64,000 bases of DNA from Symbiobacterium thermophilum IAM 14863 (GCF_000009905.1 NC_006177.1:186001-250000); one strand, 5' to 3'. Shown: positions 27,416 through 36,123, counted from the first letter of the stretch. Program-made: numbers and translations. The notes: generated from the sequence alone by a model not told the origin.

Positions 27416-28708
27416 ATGGCCGTTTACCGTGCGCAGGGGGTATGGCCCGGAGAGGCTGAAGGCCGCATCGTCTGGGTGGATCCGGAGTGGCAGCCGGAGC
27501 GGGCCGGGTGCGCGGACAGGCCCGCGGAGATCGGGCGGCTGCGGGAGGCGGTCGGCCGCGCGCTGCACGACCTGGACGCCTGGATGGACCGGCAGCCGAC
27601 CCTCGGGGGGCGGGTGCTGCTGCAGCACTGCCGCGAGGCCCTTCAGGACCCGGCCTTCATGGAGCGGGTCACCATGCTGATCGACCAGCACGGCCTGACG
27701 GCCCCGGCCGCGCTGATGGAGGCGGCTTCCCTGGTGGGCGGCATCATGGCCCGCAGCGAAGAGCTGCGGGAGCGGGCGGCAGCCTTGCGGCAGACGGCCC
27801 GCTGGCTCGCCCGTCGGCTGGACGGCGCCGCGCACCCCGAGGATGCCATCCTCGCGAGCCGCGCCTTCTCGGCGCTGGAGCTCCTCGACCGCACGCGGCC
27901 GGCCGTGATGGCCGCCGGCGAGCCGGTGGTGGTGGGCGACGCGCCGCTGCTCTGGGGCGTGGACGCGGTGGCGCCGGAGTGGGCCGGCAGGCCGGCCCGG
28001 ATCCGCGGCGGCACGCTGATCCTCGGCGAGGAGGACGAGGCCGGCGGCCTCCTGCACGAGGCCGCGCGGCGGGCGGTCCTGGCCGTTGCCCGCCGCATGA
28101 AGGCGGAGGGGTTGGTGCGGATGAAGGAGGGCAACGTCTCCTGCCGCATCCCGGGAACCTCCCTGTTCGCGGTCACCCCCAGCGGCCTGCCCTACGAATC
28201 GCTGGAACCGGCGGACATCTGCATCCTGGACCTGGACGGACGGGTGGTGGACGCGCGGCGGCGGCCCTCCACGGAAACGGCTCTGCACCGGTTTGTCTAC
28301 CGGCGGCGTCCGGACGTGGGCGGGGTGGTGCACACCCACTCCCTCCACGCGACGGCCTTTGCCTGCACCGGGCGGGAGATCCCCGTGATCTCCACGGAGC
28401 TGGCCGCGCTGGTGGGGGCGGAGGTCCCCTGTGCGCCGTACGCCCCCGCCGGCACGGAGCGGCTCGCGGAGGTGGTCGCGGAGGCCCTGGGCGACGAGGG
28501 CGCCGCCGCGCTGCTGCAGAACCACGGCGTTGTCACGGTCGGGGAGACGGTGGAGCAGGCCTACGCGGCCGCGGTGGCGGTGGAGGTGGCCGCGCAGGTC
28601 TTCCTGCTGGCGCGGCAGTTGGGGGAGCCGATCGTTCTTCCGCCGGAGGAGCGTCGACGCATCTTCCGCTCCATGCGCACCGGCTACGGGCAGCCCCGGG
28701 AGGCATAG
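27416..28708 (+). CDS. Enzyme I N-domain-like/class II aldolase fusion
   Basis: The protein is 430 aa; ATG follows directly on the yvcK stop, with GGAGGGGGTTGG overlapping. Residues about 1-150 resemble the N-terminal part of PTS Enzyme I: an opening like KGIxASPGIAxG (RAQGVWPGEAEGRIVWVD), then the helical HPr-docking portion (LLQHCREALQDPAFMERVTMLIDQHGLTAPAALMEA, LRQTARWLARRL). The phosphohistidine swivel domain (GGxTSHTAI) is absent. From about 215 on it is a class II aldolase/adducin domain with GNVSCR, VTPSGLPYESL, STETALH, VVHTHS and LLQNHGVV, so the zinc histidines are in place. It lies between yvcK and whiA. Sugar-phosphate aldolase or epimerase chemistry is likely; PTS-responsive control is a hypothesis. 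Confidence 0.82.
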   Translation: MAVYRAQGVWPGEAEGRIVWVDPEWQPERAGCADRPAEIGRLREAVGRALHDLDAWMDRQPTLGGRVLLQHCREALQDPAFMERVTMLIDQHGLTAPAALMEAASLVGGIMARSEELRERAAALRQTARWLARRLDGAAHPEDAILASRAFSALELLDRTRPAVMAAGEPVVVGDAPLLWGVDAVAPEWAGRPARIRGGTLILGEEDEAGGLLHEAARRAVLAVARRMKAEGLVRMKEGNVSCRIPGTSLFAVTPSGLPYESLEPADICILDLDGRVVDARRRPSTETALHRFVYRRRPDVGGVVHTHSLHATAFACTGREIPVISTELAALVGAEVPCAPYAPAGTERLAEVVAEALGDEGAAALLQNHGVVTVGETVEQAYAAAVAVEVAAQVFLLARQLGEPIVLPPEERRRIFRSMRTGYGQPREA

Positions 28709-28711
28709 GCG

Positions 28712-29656
28712 TTGTCTGAAGAACTCTCTTTCTCGGCGATGGTCAAGGCGGAGCTGGCGCTGCTGACGCCCGAGCTGCCGTGCTGCCGGCGGATGGAGCT
28801 GGCGGGACTGGTGCGGGCGTTGGGGCGCCTGGAACTGTCGGGGCGGGGGCGGTTCGCCCTCACCCTCTCCACCGACTCGGCCCCGGTGTCTCGCAAGGTG
28901 ATCCGGCTGCTGAAGAGCGTCTCGCCGGTGCGGTACGAGGTCATGGTCATGCGGCGCCGCAAGTTACGCAAGAACCTCGTGTACCGGGTGCACATCCCGC
29001 ACCAGCCCGGGGTCGCCGAGCTGCTGCAGCTGGCGGGCTTCATCGACGAGGCGGGGCGGCCCGCCGACTGGGTGGAGCCCCCGGAGTTGGCCAACGACCA
29101 CTGTCGCCGCGCGTTTCTGCGGGGCACCTTCCTGGGCAGCGGCTGGGTGGCGGGTCCGGAAAAGCAGCACCACCTGGAGATCACCACGACGGCCACGGAG
29201 GCGGCGGACGCCCTGGGCCAGATGCTCTTCCGCGGCGGCATCGCGGCACGCATGGTCGCCCGCCGGGAGTCCCTGGTCCTGTACATCAAGGAGGCCGACC
29301 AGATCATCCGTTTTCTCGGGCTCGTCGGCGCGCACCAGGCCCTCCTGCGCTACGAAGAGGTGCGCGTCATCAAGGAGATGAAGAACCAGGTGAACCGCCA
29401 GGTCAACGCCGAGGTCGCCAATATGACCAAGCAGGCGGACGCGGCGGCCCGCCAGGTGGAGGCCATTAAACGGCTGGAGGCGGCCGGTGCCCTGGAGCGG
29501 GTCTCGCCGCCGCTGCGGGAGCTGGCGGGTCTCCGGCTGGCCTACCCTGACGCCAGCCTGAAGGAGCTGGGCGAGCTGTGCCGCCCGCCTGTCAGCAAGT
29601 CCGGTGCGGCGCACCGGATGCGCCAGCTCATGGCCCTGGCGGAGTCCCTGGAGTGA
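28712..29656 (+). CDS. whiA: DNA-binding protein WhiA
   Basis: The protein is 314 aa with a TTG start at 28712, three bases after the aldolase-fusion stop. WhiA joins a LAGLIDADG-like homing-endonuclease fold (two repeats within about 20-215, no catalytic acidic residues expected) to a C-terminal helix-turn-helix (about 225-305, LRELAGLRLAYPDASLKELGELCRPPVSKSGAAHRMRQL). In Streptomyces it controls sporulation division; in Bacillus it affects division and chromosome segregation. FLRGTFLGSGWVAGPEKQHHLEI is a strong family signature. It is the last gene of the rapZ-yvcK-whiA operon. Confidence 0.97.
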   Translation: MSEELSFSAMVKAELALLTPELPCCRRMELAGLVRALGRLELSGRGRFALTLSTDSAPVSRKVIRLLKSVSPVRYEVMVMRRRKLRKNLVYRVHIPHQPGVAELLQLAGFIDEAGRPADWVEPPELANDHCRRAFLRGTFLGSGWVAGPEKQHHLEITTTATEAADALGQMLFRGGIAARMVARRESLVLYIKEADQIIRFLGLVGAHQALLRYEEVRVIKEMKNQVNRQVNAEVANMTKQADAAARQVEAIKRLEAAGALERVSPPLRELAGLRLAYPDASLKELGELCRPPVSKSGAAHRMRQLMALAESLE

Positions 29657-29680
29657 GACCGAGTGCGTAGTCTTTACAGT

Positions 29681-29708
29681 TTGCGATTGACATTCGTCAT
29701 GGTACAAT
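29681..29708 (+). promoter_or_regulatory. Promoter of the polyprenyl synthase gene
   Basis: TTGCGA (29681-29686), a 16-base spacer and TACAAT (29703-29708) lie about 90 bases upstream of the start. An overlapping TTGACA at 29687 is too close to the -10 to pair with it. Confidence 0.6.
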
Positions 29709-29796
29709 AGGAATGATATCACAAGCCCGATGTGCGGCGGCTGGCTCCTCCTTTCGGACCAGGTCCGTTCGACCTTGGGAAAGAGCAGGTGATCAG

Positions 29797-30792
29797 GTGA
29801 GTTCGCAACCGCTCGCCGGCAATATCAGGCCGCTCGACGTCTTCTCATCCATCGCCGATGACCTGCGGCAGGTGGAGACTGCCATTGAAGCGGCGCTTTC
29901 GACGCAGGAGACGATGCTGGAAGAGGTCTCGACCCATCTCTTGCGGTCGGGCGGGAAGCGCATTCGCCCGGCGCTGGTGATCCTGGCCAGCCGCTTCCCC
30001 GGGGTGGAACTGAAGCAGGTCATCGACGTGGCGGTGGCGGTGGAACTCATTCACATGGCCACCCTGGTCCACGACGACGTGGTGGACAACGCCGACCTGC
30101 GGCGCGGGCGGCCGACCGTCAACGCGCTCTGGAACAACCAGGTGTCGGTCCTCACGGGTGACTACCTCTTCGCCAAGGCGTTCACCCTGCTGGCCGACAC
30201 CGGCAACAACCGCGTCGTCCGGCTCATGTCCGAAGTGGTTCGGGAGATGAGCCAGGGGGAGCTTGCCCAGATGGCCTCCTACTTTGACGTGGAGCAGACG
30301 GAGGAGGATTACTACCGCCGGATCGCCCGCAAGACGGGCTACCTGATCGCCGAGGCCTGCCGCCTCGGGGCGGTTATGGCCGGGGTCGGAGAGGAGCAGG
30401 TGCAGGCCGTCTACGATTACGGCATGGGCGTCGGGCTCAGCTTTCAGATCGCCGACGACCTCCTTGACTTCTTCGGGGACGAGGAGACGGTGGGCAAGCC
30501 GGTCTGCGGCGACCTCAAGATCGGCATCCTGACGTTGCCGGTGATTCACGGCCTGGCGCATGCCCCGCGCCGGGCCGAGCTGCGGGAGCTGATCCTGAGC
30601 CGGTCGATCGATGATACCGCGGTCGCGCGCGTCAAGGAGATCCTGACGGAGTCCGGCTCCTTCGACTACGCCCGCGGGAAGGCGCGGGAGCACATCGAGA
30701 AGGCCGTGCGGGCCCTGGACCATGTGCCGACGCTGGCGACCCGGCCGGCCCTCAAGACCCTCGCTGAGTTTGTCATCAACCGGAAGTTCTGA
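29797..30792 (+). CDS. Trans-polyprenyl diphosphate synthase (heptaprenyl type)
   Basis: The protein is 331 aa from the GTG at 29797, 14 bases after GAGCAGGTG; the open frame reaches 29713 without a better start. The first aspartate-rich motif LVHDDVVDNADLRRG and the second QIADDLLDFFGDEE are intact, with the conserved GGKRIRPAL near the N-terminus. It condenses isopentenyl diphosphate onto an allylic primer to give the menaquinone side chain. Length matches HepT/component II proteins; which chain length it makes cannot be read directly. It lies upstream of rex, consistent with respiratory metabolism. Confidence 0.93.
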   Translation: MSSQPLAGNIRPLDVFSSIADDLRQVETAIEAALSTQETMLEEVSTHLLRSGGKRIRPALVILASRFPGVELKQVIDVAVAVELIHMATLVHDDVVDNADLRRGRPTVNALWNNQVSVLTGDYLFAKAFTLLADTGNNRVVRLMSEVVREMSQGELAQMASYFDVEQTEEDYYRRIARKTGYLIAEACRLGAVMAGVGEEQVQAVYDYGMGVGLSFQIADDLLDFFGDEETVGKPVCGDLKIGILTLPVIHGLAHAPRRAELRELILSRSIDDTAVARVKEILTESGSFDYARGKAREHIEKAVRALDHVPTLATRPALKTLAEFVINRKF

Positions 30793-30831
30793 CCCTCCGG
30801 TTGCCATACTTGCGAATCAGGGGGCTGGTGC

Positions 30832-31476
30832 ATGCGACGGACCAACATTCCTGATGCTGCCATCCGGCGATTGCCCGTGTACCTGCGGGTCGTCAGCGAT
30901 CTGGCCGCCGCTGATGTTCCCATCGTCTCGTCGGCAGAGCTGGCCGAAAAGACCGGGCTCTCCCCGGAACAGATCCGGAAGGACCTCGCCTACTTCGGCG
31001 CCTTCGGGACCCGCGGGGTGGGCTATGACACCGCCATGCTCAGCCGCCGGATCGCACGCATCCTGGGCCTTCACCGCGGTGTCAAGGCCGCGCTGGTCGG
31101 CTTCGGCCACCTGGGCTACGCCCTCGCCCGGTACTCGCTCACCCAACACAAGGATATCGTCATCGCAGCGATCTTCGATGTGGATCCCGAGAAGGTCGGG
31201 CAGGAGATCCTGGGCGTCCGGGTGCAGCACGTGTCCGAGATGGTCGAGACCTGCCGGCAGCAGGGCGTGAAGATCGGCATCATCACGGTGCCGGCGTCCT
31301 CGGCCCAGCAGACGGCCGAGCTGCTGAAGGCGGGCGGCGTCGAGGCCATCCTGAACTTTGCGCCCGCGAAGCTGAACGTGGACGGCGTGTTCGTGCAGAA
31401 CATCGATCTGACCATCGAACTGCAGAGCCTGGCCTATTACACCTCGGCCAGCGAGGACGACACGGCCGAGGAGTAG
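30832..31476 (+). CDS. rex: Redox-sensing transcriptional repressor Rex
   Basis: The protein is 214 aa. The N-terminal winged helix (IRRLPVYLRVVSDLAAADVPIVSSAELAEKTGLSPEQIRKDLAYFGAFGTRGVGY) binds DNA, and the Rossmann domain (VKAALVGFGHLGYALARY, about 82-100) binds NAD(H). Rex represses fermentation and respiration genes until NADH rises. The sequence is full length and typical. It follows the polyprenyl synthase gene after 39 bases, so they may be cotranscribed. I found no convincing TTGTGAA-N4-TTCACAA operator in the window. Confidence 0.97.
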   Translation: MRRTNIPDAAIRRLPVYLRVVSDLAAADVPIVSSAELAEKTGLSPEQIRKDLAYFGAFGTRGVGYDTAMLSRRIARILGLHRGVKAALVGFGHLGYALARYSLTQHKDIVIAAIFDVDPEKVGQEILGVRVQHVSEMVETCRQQGVKIGIITVPASSAQQTAELLKAGGVEAILNFAPAKLNVDGVFVQNIDLTIELQSLAYYTSASEDDTAEE

Positions 31477-31488
31477 TGACGCGGAACA

Positions 31489-31524
31489 GGGCGGCGTCCC
31501 CGTCGGGGCGCCGCCCGAACTTTT
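31489..31524 (+). terminator. Rho-independent terminator after rex
   Basis: GGGCGGCG and CGCCGCCC (31489-31496, 31509-31516) plus an inner CCCC/GGGG pair form a long stem, followed by GAACTTTT. Confidence 0.85.
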
Positions 31525-31603
31525 CTGAGCACCTGTTCGTCCAATAGTGAGATCGATCGACGCATGCTATCATAGAGGAAGATGCAGGGGTTCCCGCGAG
31601 GGG

Positions 31604-32470
31604 GTGGCTCCTGTAGACCTGACCAGTGTCGTCAACTTCCTGGCCGGCCTGGGTGTGCGGTCGCTGTGGGACGTCTTCCGCACCGTGCTGGACATCAGCC
31701 TGGTCGCGTATCTTTTTTATAAGTTATTCTCCCTGATACGCGGCACCCGGGCGGTGCCCCTGATCAACGGCGTCATCATCCTGGTGGTCGCGCTCCAGGT
31801 GGCCGAGGCCCTGCGCTTTTATACCATTCAGTTCATCCTGGAGAACGTGTTCATCGCCGCGTCCGTTGCCTTGCCCATCATCTTTCAACCGGAGCTCCGC
31901 CGGGCCCTGGAGCACCTCGGCCGGGGCCGGCTGATCAAGACGAGCTTCCGGGTGGATGAGTTCGGCGACGAGGAGCGGGTGCGCATGATCGACCAGGTCG
32001 TGCGCGCCGCCGAGATTCTCGGGCGCACCAAAACGGGCGCCCTGATCGTCATTGAGCGGGAGACTGGCCTCAACGAGTTCATCGACTCCGGCATCAAGCT
32101 CGATGCGCTGGTCTCGGCGGAGCTGCTGGTCAACATCTTCGTGGAGAAGACCCCGCTGCACGACGGCGCCGCCGTCATCCGGCAGAACCGCGTCGCGGCC
32201 GCTGCCTGCTGGCTGCCGCTGGCCGAGGCCACCGTCCTGCCGCACGAGCTGGGCACCCGCCACCGGGCTGCGGTCGGGATCACCGAACAGAGCGACTGCG
32301 TCGTGGTGGTGGTGTCGGAAGAGACGGGCGTGATCTCGGTGGCGGTGCAGCGTCAGCTCACCCGGAACCTGGACGAGAAGTCCCTGCGGGAGCTGCTGCT
32401 GAAGCTGACGGAGGGCAACAGGCGGCCTGGACCGGTGCGGGGCCTCTTTAACTGGGGGGCTTCGTCATGA
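31604..32470 (+). CDS. cdaA: Diadenylate cyclase CdaA
   Basis: The protein is 288 aa from the GTG at 31604 (GAGGGG upstream). Three N-terminal membrane helices (about 5-80) precede the DAC domain, with PLHDGAAVI (the DGA motif) and the RHRAAVG (RHR) motif that bind two ATP. It makes c-di-AMP, which controls potassium, osmolyte and wall homeostasis. An extended -10 (TGCTATCAT ending at 31573) lies about 30 bases upstream. The gene overlaps cdaR by four bases, in the conserved cdaA-cdaR-glmM operon. Confidence 0.97.
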   Translation: MAPVDLTSVVNFLAGLGVRSLWDVFRTVLDISLVAYLFYKLFSLIRGTRAVPLINGVIILVVALQVAEALRFYTIQFILENVFIAASVALPIIFQPELRRALEHLGRGRLIKTSFRVDEFGDEERVRMIDQVVRAAEILGRTKTGALIVIERETGLNEFIDSGIKLDALVSAELLVNIFVEKTPLHDGAAVIRQNRVAAAACWLPLAEATVLPHELGTRHRAAVGITEQSDCVVVVVSEETGVISVAVQRQLTRNLDEKSLRELLLKLTEGNRRPGPVRGLFNWGASS

Positions 32471-33741
32471 TCCGGCGGCTGCTTGCCCTTCTGCGGCACG
32501 ACTTCTGGCTGAAGCTGCTCTCGCTCGCCGTGGCCGTCCTGCTCTGGGCCATGGTGGTGCAGGACTACAACAAGGTGACGTCGGTGACCTTCGACGTTCC
32601 GCTCGAAGTGATCTCCCATCCGGAGTATGAGATCTATGAGGGCCGCCGGGACCTGGAGACCGAGGTGGAGGTGCGGGTCACCGGCCCCAACCTGCTGGTC
32701 TCGTCGCTGAAGGCCGACGACCTCCGGGCATGGGTGGACTACAGGACCGTGCAGCAGGCGGGCCGGGCACAGGAGGTCCGGGTCCAGGTGTCGGGACCTC
32801 CCCGCTACGAGGGTCAGGTGGAGTACCGGGCCAACCCTGCGACCGTGACCGTCACGCTGGTGGAGAACCGTACCCTGACCGTGCCGGTGGCGGTTACGCC
32901 CGAGTCGGGGATCGTGGCCGTGGGCGACCGGGAGTTCCGCTACACCGCCGTTCCGGTGAACGGCACGATCTTCGTGTCCGGCCGGGCGGACTACCTTGGC
33001 CTGGTGCGCAGCGCGGTGGTTGCGCTCCAGGGGGCGGATCTGGAGCCGCCCCTTCAGGACGGCAGGCTGACGGAGACCCGGACGCGCCTCCAGAAGGCGG
33101 TCCGGCTCGTAGACGCGGTGATGCAGCCGGTGGAGAAGCTGGCCGAGCACTACGCCGAGGTGGAGATCACGTGGGAGGAGCTGCCGCCCGGCAAGCGGGT
33201 GGCGGTGTCGCCCCAGACCGTCGGGGAGCTGCCGCCCGGGTTTGAGCTGGCCGGGGTGAGCGTGAGCCCGGCTGAGGTCACCATCCGGTCCGCGACCCTG
33301 GACGGCAGCCTGCCGCAGGTGTCTGCGGTCCAGACCGAGCCGGTGGACCTTTCGGGCCAGACCCAGAGCTTCACCACGGTGGCCCGGCTGGTGGCCCCGG
33401 CGGGCACGAGCCTGGCGCAGACCTCCGTCGAGGTTGCGGTGTCGATTCGCGAGGTCAGCGCGGAGAAGCTGTTCGGCGCGGTGCCCATCGCGGTGCAGAA
33501 CGCCCCCGAGGGGTTGGAGGTGACCCTGAGCCAGGGCACCGTCGAGGTGCGGCTCACGGGCCGCTACACGCTGGTGCATCCCCTGGACGCCAGCGCGGTG
33601 ATCGCCTACGTGGACGTGGCCGGGCTGGGCCCCGGCACGCACCGGTTGCCGGTGAAGGTGATCTACCCGCCCGAGATCGTCGAGACGGCCATCGATCCGG
33701 CGGTCATCGAGGTCACCATTTCCCCCGCTGAAATCGAGTAG
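32467..33741 (+). CDS. cdaR: CdaA regulatory protein CdaR (YbbR domains)
   Basis: The protein is 424 aa. One N-terminal membrane helix (about 14-34, LKLLSLAVAVLLWAMVV) anchors an extracytoplasmic chain of about four YbbR repeats. Repeat features such as VEVRVTGP, VTVTLVENRTLTVPV, VTIRSATLDGSLPQVSAV and VEVRLTGRYTLVHPL recur along the chain. In B. subtilis and Listeria CdaR binds and modulates the membrane part of CdaA. The ATGA overlap with cdaA shows translational coupling, and glmM follows after 14 bases. Confidence 0.94.
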   Translation: MIRRLLALLRHDFWLKLLSLAVAVLLWAMVVQDYNKVTSVTFDVPLEVISHPEYEIYEGRRDLETEVEVRVTGPNLLVSSLKADDLRAWVDYRTVQQAGRAQEVRVQVSGPPRYEGQVEYRANPATVTVTLVENRTLTVPVAVTPESGIVAVGDREFRYTAVPVNGTIFVSGRADYLGLVRSAVVALQGADLEPPLQDGRLTETRTRLQKAVRLVDAVMQPVEKLAEHYAEVEITWEELPPGKRVAVSPQTVGELPPGFELAGVSVSPAEVTIRSATLDGSLPQVSAVQTEPVDLSGQTQSFTTVARLVAPAGTSLAQTSVEVAVSIREVSAEKLFGAVPIAVQNAPEGLEVTLSQGTVEVRLTGRYTLVHPLDASAVIAYVDVAGLGPGTHRLPVKVIYPPEIVETAIDPAVIEVTISPAEIE

Positions 33742-33755
33742 AAAGGGGTTTCCCT

Positions 33756-35099
33756 ATGCCGAGGATGTTTGGAACTGACGGTGTGCGTGGCGTGGCCAAC
33801 ACGGAGGACCTCTCCCCCGAACTCGCCTTTGCCCTGGGGCGGGCGGCGGCGACGCTGGCGCGCGAGCGGTCCGGCGGCCGCGTCGTGGGGGTGATCGGCC
33901 GCGACACCCGCCGCTCCGGCCCCATGCTGGCGGCGGCGCTCTCCGCCGGGATCTGCTCCGCCGGCGGCGACGTCGTCGACCTCGGGGTGATCACCACGCC
34001 GGGCGTCGCCTACGTCACCACCCACCTGAAGGCGGATTTCGGCGTGATGATCTCGGCCTCTCACAACCCGGCTCCGGACAACGGCATCAAGTTCTTCTCC
34101 GGCGACGGCTACAAACTTCCGGACGAGGTGGAGGACCAGCTGGAGGCGCTGGTCAAGGCCAGGCCCGACACCATGCCGCGCCCCACCGGGGCCGAGCTGG
34201 GGAGCATCCGCCAGAGCCCGGAGGCGGTGGAGGCCTATGTGGAACACCTGGTCTCCACGGGGAGCCCGCTCAGCGGCCTCAGGGTGGTTGTGGACTGCGG
34301 CCACGGCGCGGCCTACCGACTGTCCCCCGAGGTGCTCCGTCGACTGGGCGCGGAGGTGATCGCACTCAACACCGCGCCTGACGGCCTCAACATCAACGCC
34401 GGCTGTGGCTCCACGCACCCGGAGGCCCTGCAGGAGGCCGTGCGGGCCCACGGCGCGGACGCGGGCATCGCGCACGACGGCGACGCGGACCGCTGCATCG
34501 CCGTCGACGAGCGGGGCGAACTGGTGGACGGCGATCAGATCATGGCGATCTGTGCCCTCGACCTGAAAGCGCGGGGCCAGCTGCCCAATGACACCCTCGT
34601 GACCACCGTCATGTCCAACATGGGGCTGGAGATGCTGATGCGCCGGCACGGGATCCGGCTGGTGCGGACGAAGGTCGGCGACCGGTACGTGCTGGAGGAG
34701 ATGCTGAAGGGCGGCCATGGCCTGGGCGGCGAGCAGTCCGGCCATGTCATCTTCGGCGCACTCTCCACCACGGGTGACGGGATTCTGACCGCGGTTCAGC
34801 TGCTCTCCATCGTCGCCCGGGAGAAGCAGCCGCTGTCCACCCTGGCCGGCCGCATGCAGCGGCTTCCCCAGTGGCTCGAGAACGTGCGCGTGGGGCGCAA
34901 GGAGGGCTGGGAGCAGAACCAGGCCATCCAGGCCGCCATTGCCCGGGCCGAGGCGGAGATGGCCGGTCAGGGGCGGGTGCTCGTGCGGGCCTCGGGCACC
35001 GAACCGCTGATCCGGGTGATGCTGGAAGGCACGGATATGGCGCACATCCAGCGGCTGGCCGCGTCCATCGCGGAGGTGATCCGCACTGAGCTCCAGTAA
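33756..35099 (+). CDS. glmM: Phosphoglucosamine mutase
   Basis: The protein is 447 aa; AAAGGGG precedes the ATG. It converts GlcN-6-P to GlcN-1-P for UDP-GlcNAc and peptidoglycan. Motifs: FGTDGVRGVAN at the N-terminus, active-site phosphoserine loop MISASHNPAPDNGIKFF, metal loop HDGDADRC, sugar loop GEQSGHVIF and phosphate loop VRASGTEPLIRVM. In Bacillus it interacts with CdaA, linking c-di-AMP to wall-precursor flux. Its 3' end overlaps the proposed start of the gerMN gene. Confidence 0.98.
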   Translation: MPRMFGTDGVRGVANTEDLSPELAFALGRAAATLARERSGGRVVGVIGRDTRRSGPMLAAALSAGICSAGGDVVDLGVITTPGVAYVTTHLKADFGVMISASHNPAPDNGIKFFSGDGYKLPDEVEDQLEALVKARPDTMPRPTGAELGSIRQSPEAVEAYVEHLVSTGSPLSGLRVVVDCGHGAAYRLSPEVLRRLGAEVIALNTAPDGLNINAGCGSTHPEALQEAVRAHGADAGIAHDGDADRCIAVDERGELVDGDQIMAICALDLKARGQLPNDTLVTTVMSNMGLEMLMRRHGIRLVRTKVGDRYVLEEMLKGGHGLGGEQSGHVIFGALSTTGDGILTAVQLLSIVAREKQPLSTLAGRMQRLPQWLENVRVGRKEGWEQNQAIQAAIARAEAEMAGQGRVLVRASGTEPLIRVMLEGTDMAHIQRLAASIAEVIRTELQ

Positions 35100-36057
35100 G
35101 AAGAAGGGGCCGTCAGGCCGTGGGTCGGCGGGCGCCCGTGCGAGGCGGAGCGCCCGTTCCCGCGCGCGGGAAGGCAGGGCGCTGCGGGAGGCGCTCGCCA
35201 GCCCCCTCACCCCCGTGCTGGTGCTGGTCCTGGTGGTGCTGGCGGCGGGCATCTGGGCCACGAAGGGGGCGGACATGCCGACCGCCACGGACGGTGTGCA
35301 GCTGCAGGCGGAGGCGGAGCCTGAGCCCGCCGTCGGCCAGGCCGCAGAGGGGGCCGCAGACAGGGCTGCCCAAGCAGGTGGGGACCGGCTTGTCGAGGTG
35401 GATGAGGAGCAGGCCGCCGAAGCGGGCGGGGAGCAGGTTGCGGACGCGGCCGCTGACCAGGCGGCCGAAGCGGACGCCGCCGACGCAGCGGCCGCGGGGC
35501 CTGACGCGGGCGTCGGACCGGGGCCGGCGCCGGAGCCTGGATCAGCGGGGGAGCCGGTGTACGCTCCGGCCACCAGCCGGTCGGCCATCGACCGCTCGGT
35601 CGGTGCGGCGGAGACGATGCGGGTCACGGTGTATTACGTGGACTTCGACGCCCACATGGAGGCCCTGCAGCCGGTACAGATCCTGGTGCCTTTCTCCGTT
35701 ACTCCGATCAAGGTCAGCGTGGAGCAGCTGCTCCGTCCCCCGGAGGAGCTCGGGCTGTTCAGTGAGTTCCCTCCGGGAACCACGGCGCGGGGCTTCAACC
35801 TCGTGGACGGCGTCGCGGTGGTAGACCTGTCCGCGACGGTGGAGGGCGTGCGGGGGGAGACAGCGGTGAACGCCGTCGTGGCGACCCTGGTCTACACCCT
35901 CACGGAGATCCCCGGCGTCGAGGCGGTGCAGTTGTGGGCCGACGGAAAGCCGGCCGTCCTGGACGGCTTCACCTGGTCGTCCCCGCTCACCCGGGCGGAC
36001 GTCGCCGCATGGCAGGCGTTCCGGGTGGAGCCGGTGATCGAGTACAGCGGCGGGTAG
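35086..36057 (+). CDS. GerMN-domain membrane-anchored protein (probable CTG start)
   Basis: Starting at the CTG at 35086 the protein is about 323 aa. No ATG, GTG or TTG occurs in frame between the stop at 35077 and a GTG at 35215, while GGAGG (35072-35076) lies 9 bases before the CTG. That start gives a Lys/Arg-rich cytoplasmic tail before the single membrane helix (LVLVLVVLAAGIW, about 45-58), whereas the GTG would begin inside the helix. An Ala/Glu/Pro-rich spacer (about 65-165) leads to a GerMN domain (about 180-295), found in germination and sporulation proteins such as GerM. It sits in the cdaA-glmM operon. Confidence 0.82.
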   Translation: MSSSKKKGPSGRGSAGARARRSARSRAREGRALREALASPLTPVLVLVLVVLAAGIWATKGADMPTATDGVQLQAEAEPEPAVGQAAEGAADRAAQAGGDRLVEVDEEQAAEAGGEQVADAAADQAAEADAADAAAAGPDAGVGPGPAPEPGSAGEPVYAPATSRSAIDRSVGAAETMRVTVYYVDFDAHMEALQPVQILVPFSVTPIKVSVEQLLRPPEELGLFSEFPPGTTARGFNLVDGVAVVDLSATVEGVRGETAVNAVVATLVYTLTEIPGVEAVQLWADGKPAVLDGFTWSSPLTRADVAAWQAFRVEPVIEYSGG

Positions 36058-36092
36058 CCCGGCGCGCACCGGGCTCTCGCCACCCTTTTTTT
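36056..36092 (+). terminator. Terminator of the cdaA-glmM-gerMN operon
   Basis: AGCCCGG (36056-36062) and CCGGGCT (36069-36075) form a 7-bp stem with a CGCGCA loop. A seven-T run follows after ten bases, so the T tract is somewhat distant. Confidence 0.6.
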
Positions 36093-36093
36093 C

Positions 36094-36123
36094 TTGACGG
36101 TTTTCCTTCTTGCTCCGTACATT
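36094..36123 (+). promoter_or_regulatory. Promoter of the glmS ribozyme-glmS transcript
   Basis: TTGACG (36094-36099), an 18-base spacer and TACATT (36118-36123) lie about 80 bases upstream of the ribozyme cleavage site. Confidence 0.65.

Noticed and set aside
29687-29708. Consensus TTGACA paired with TACAAT upstream of the polyprenyl synthase gene
   Set aside because: The spacer is only 10 bases; the TTGCGA at 29681 gives an acceptable 16-base spacer instead.
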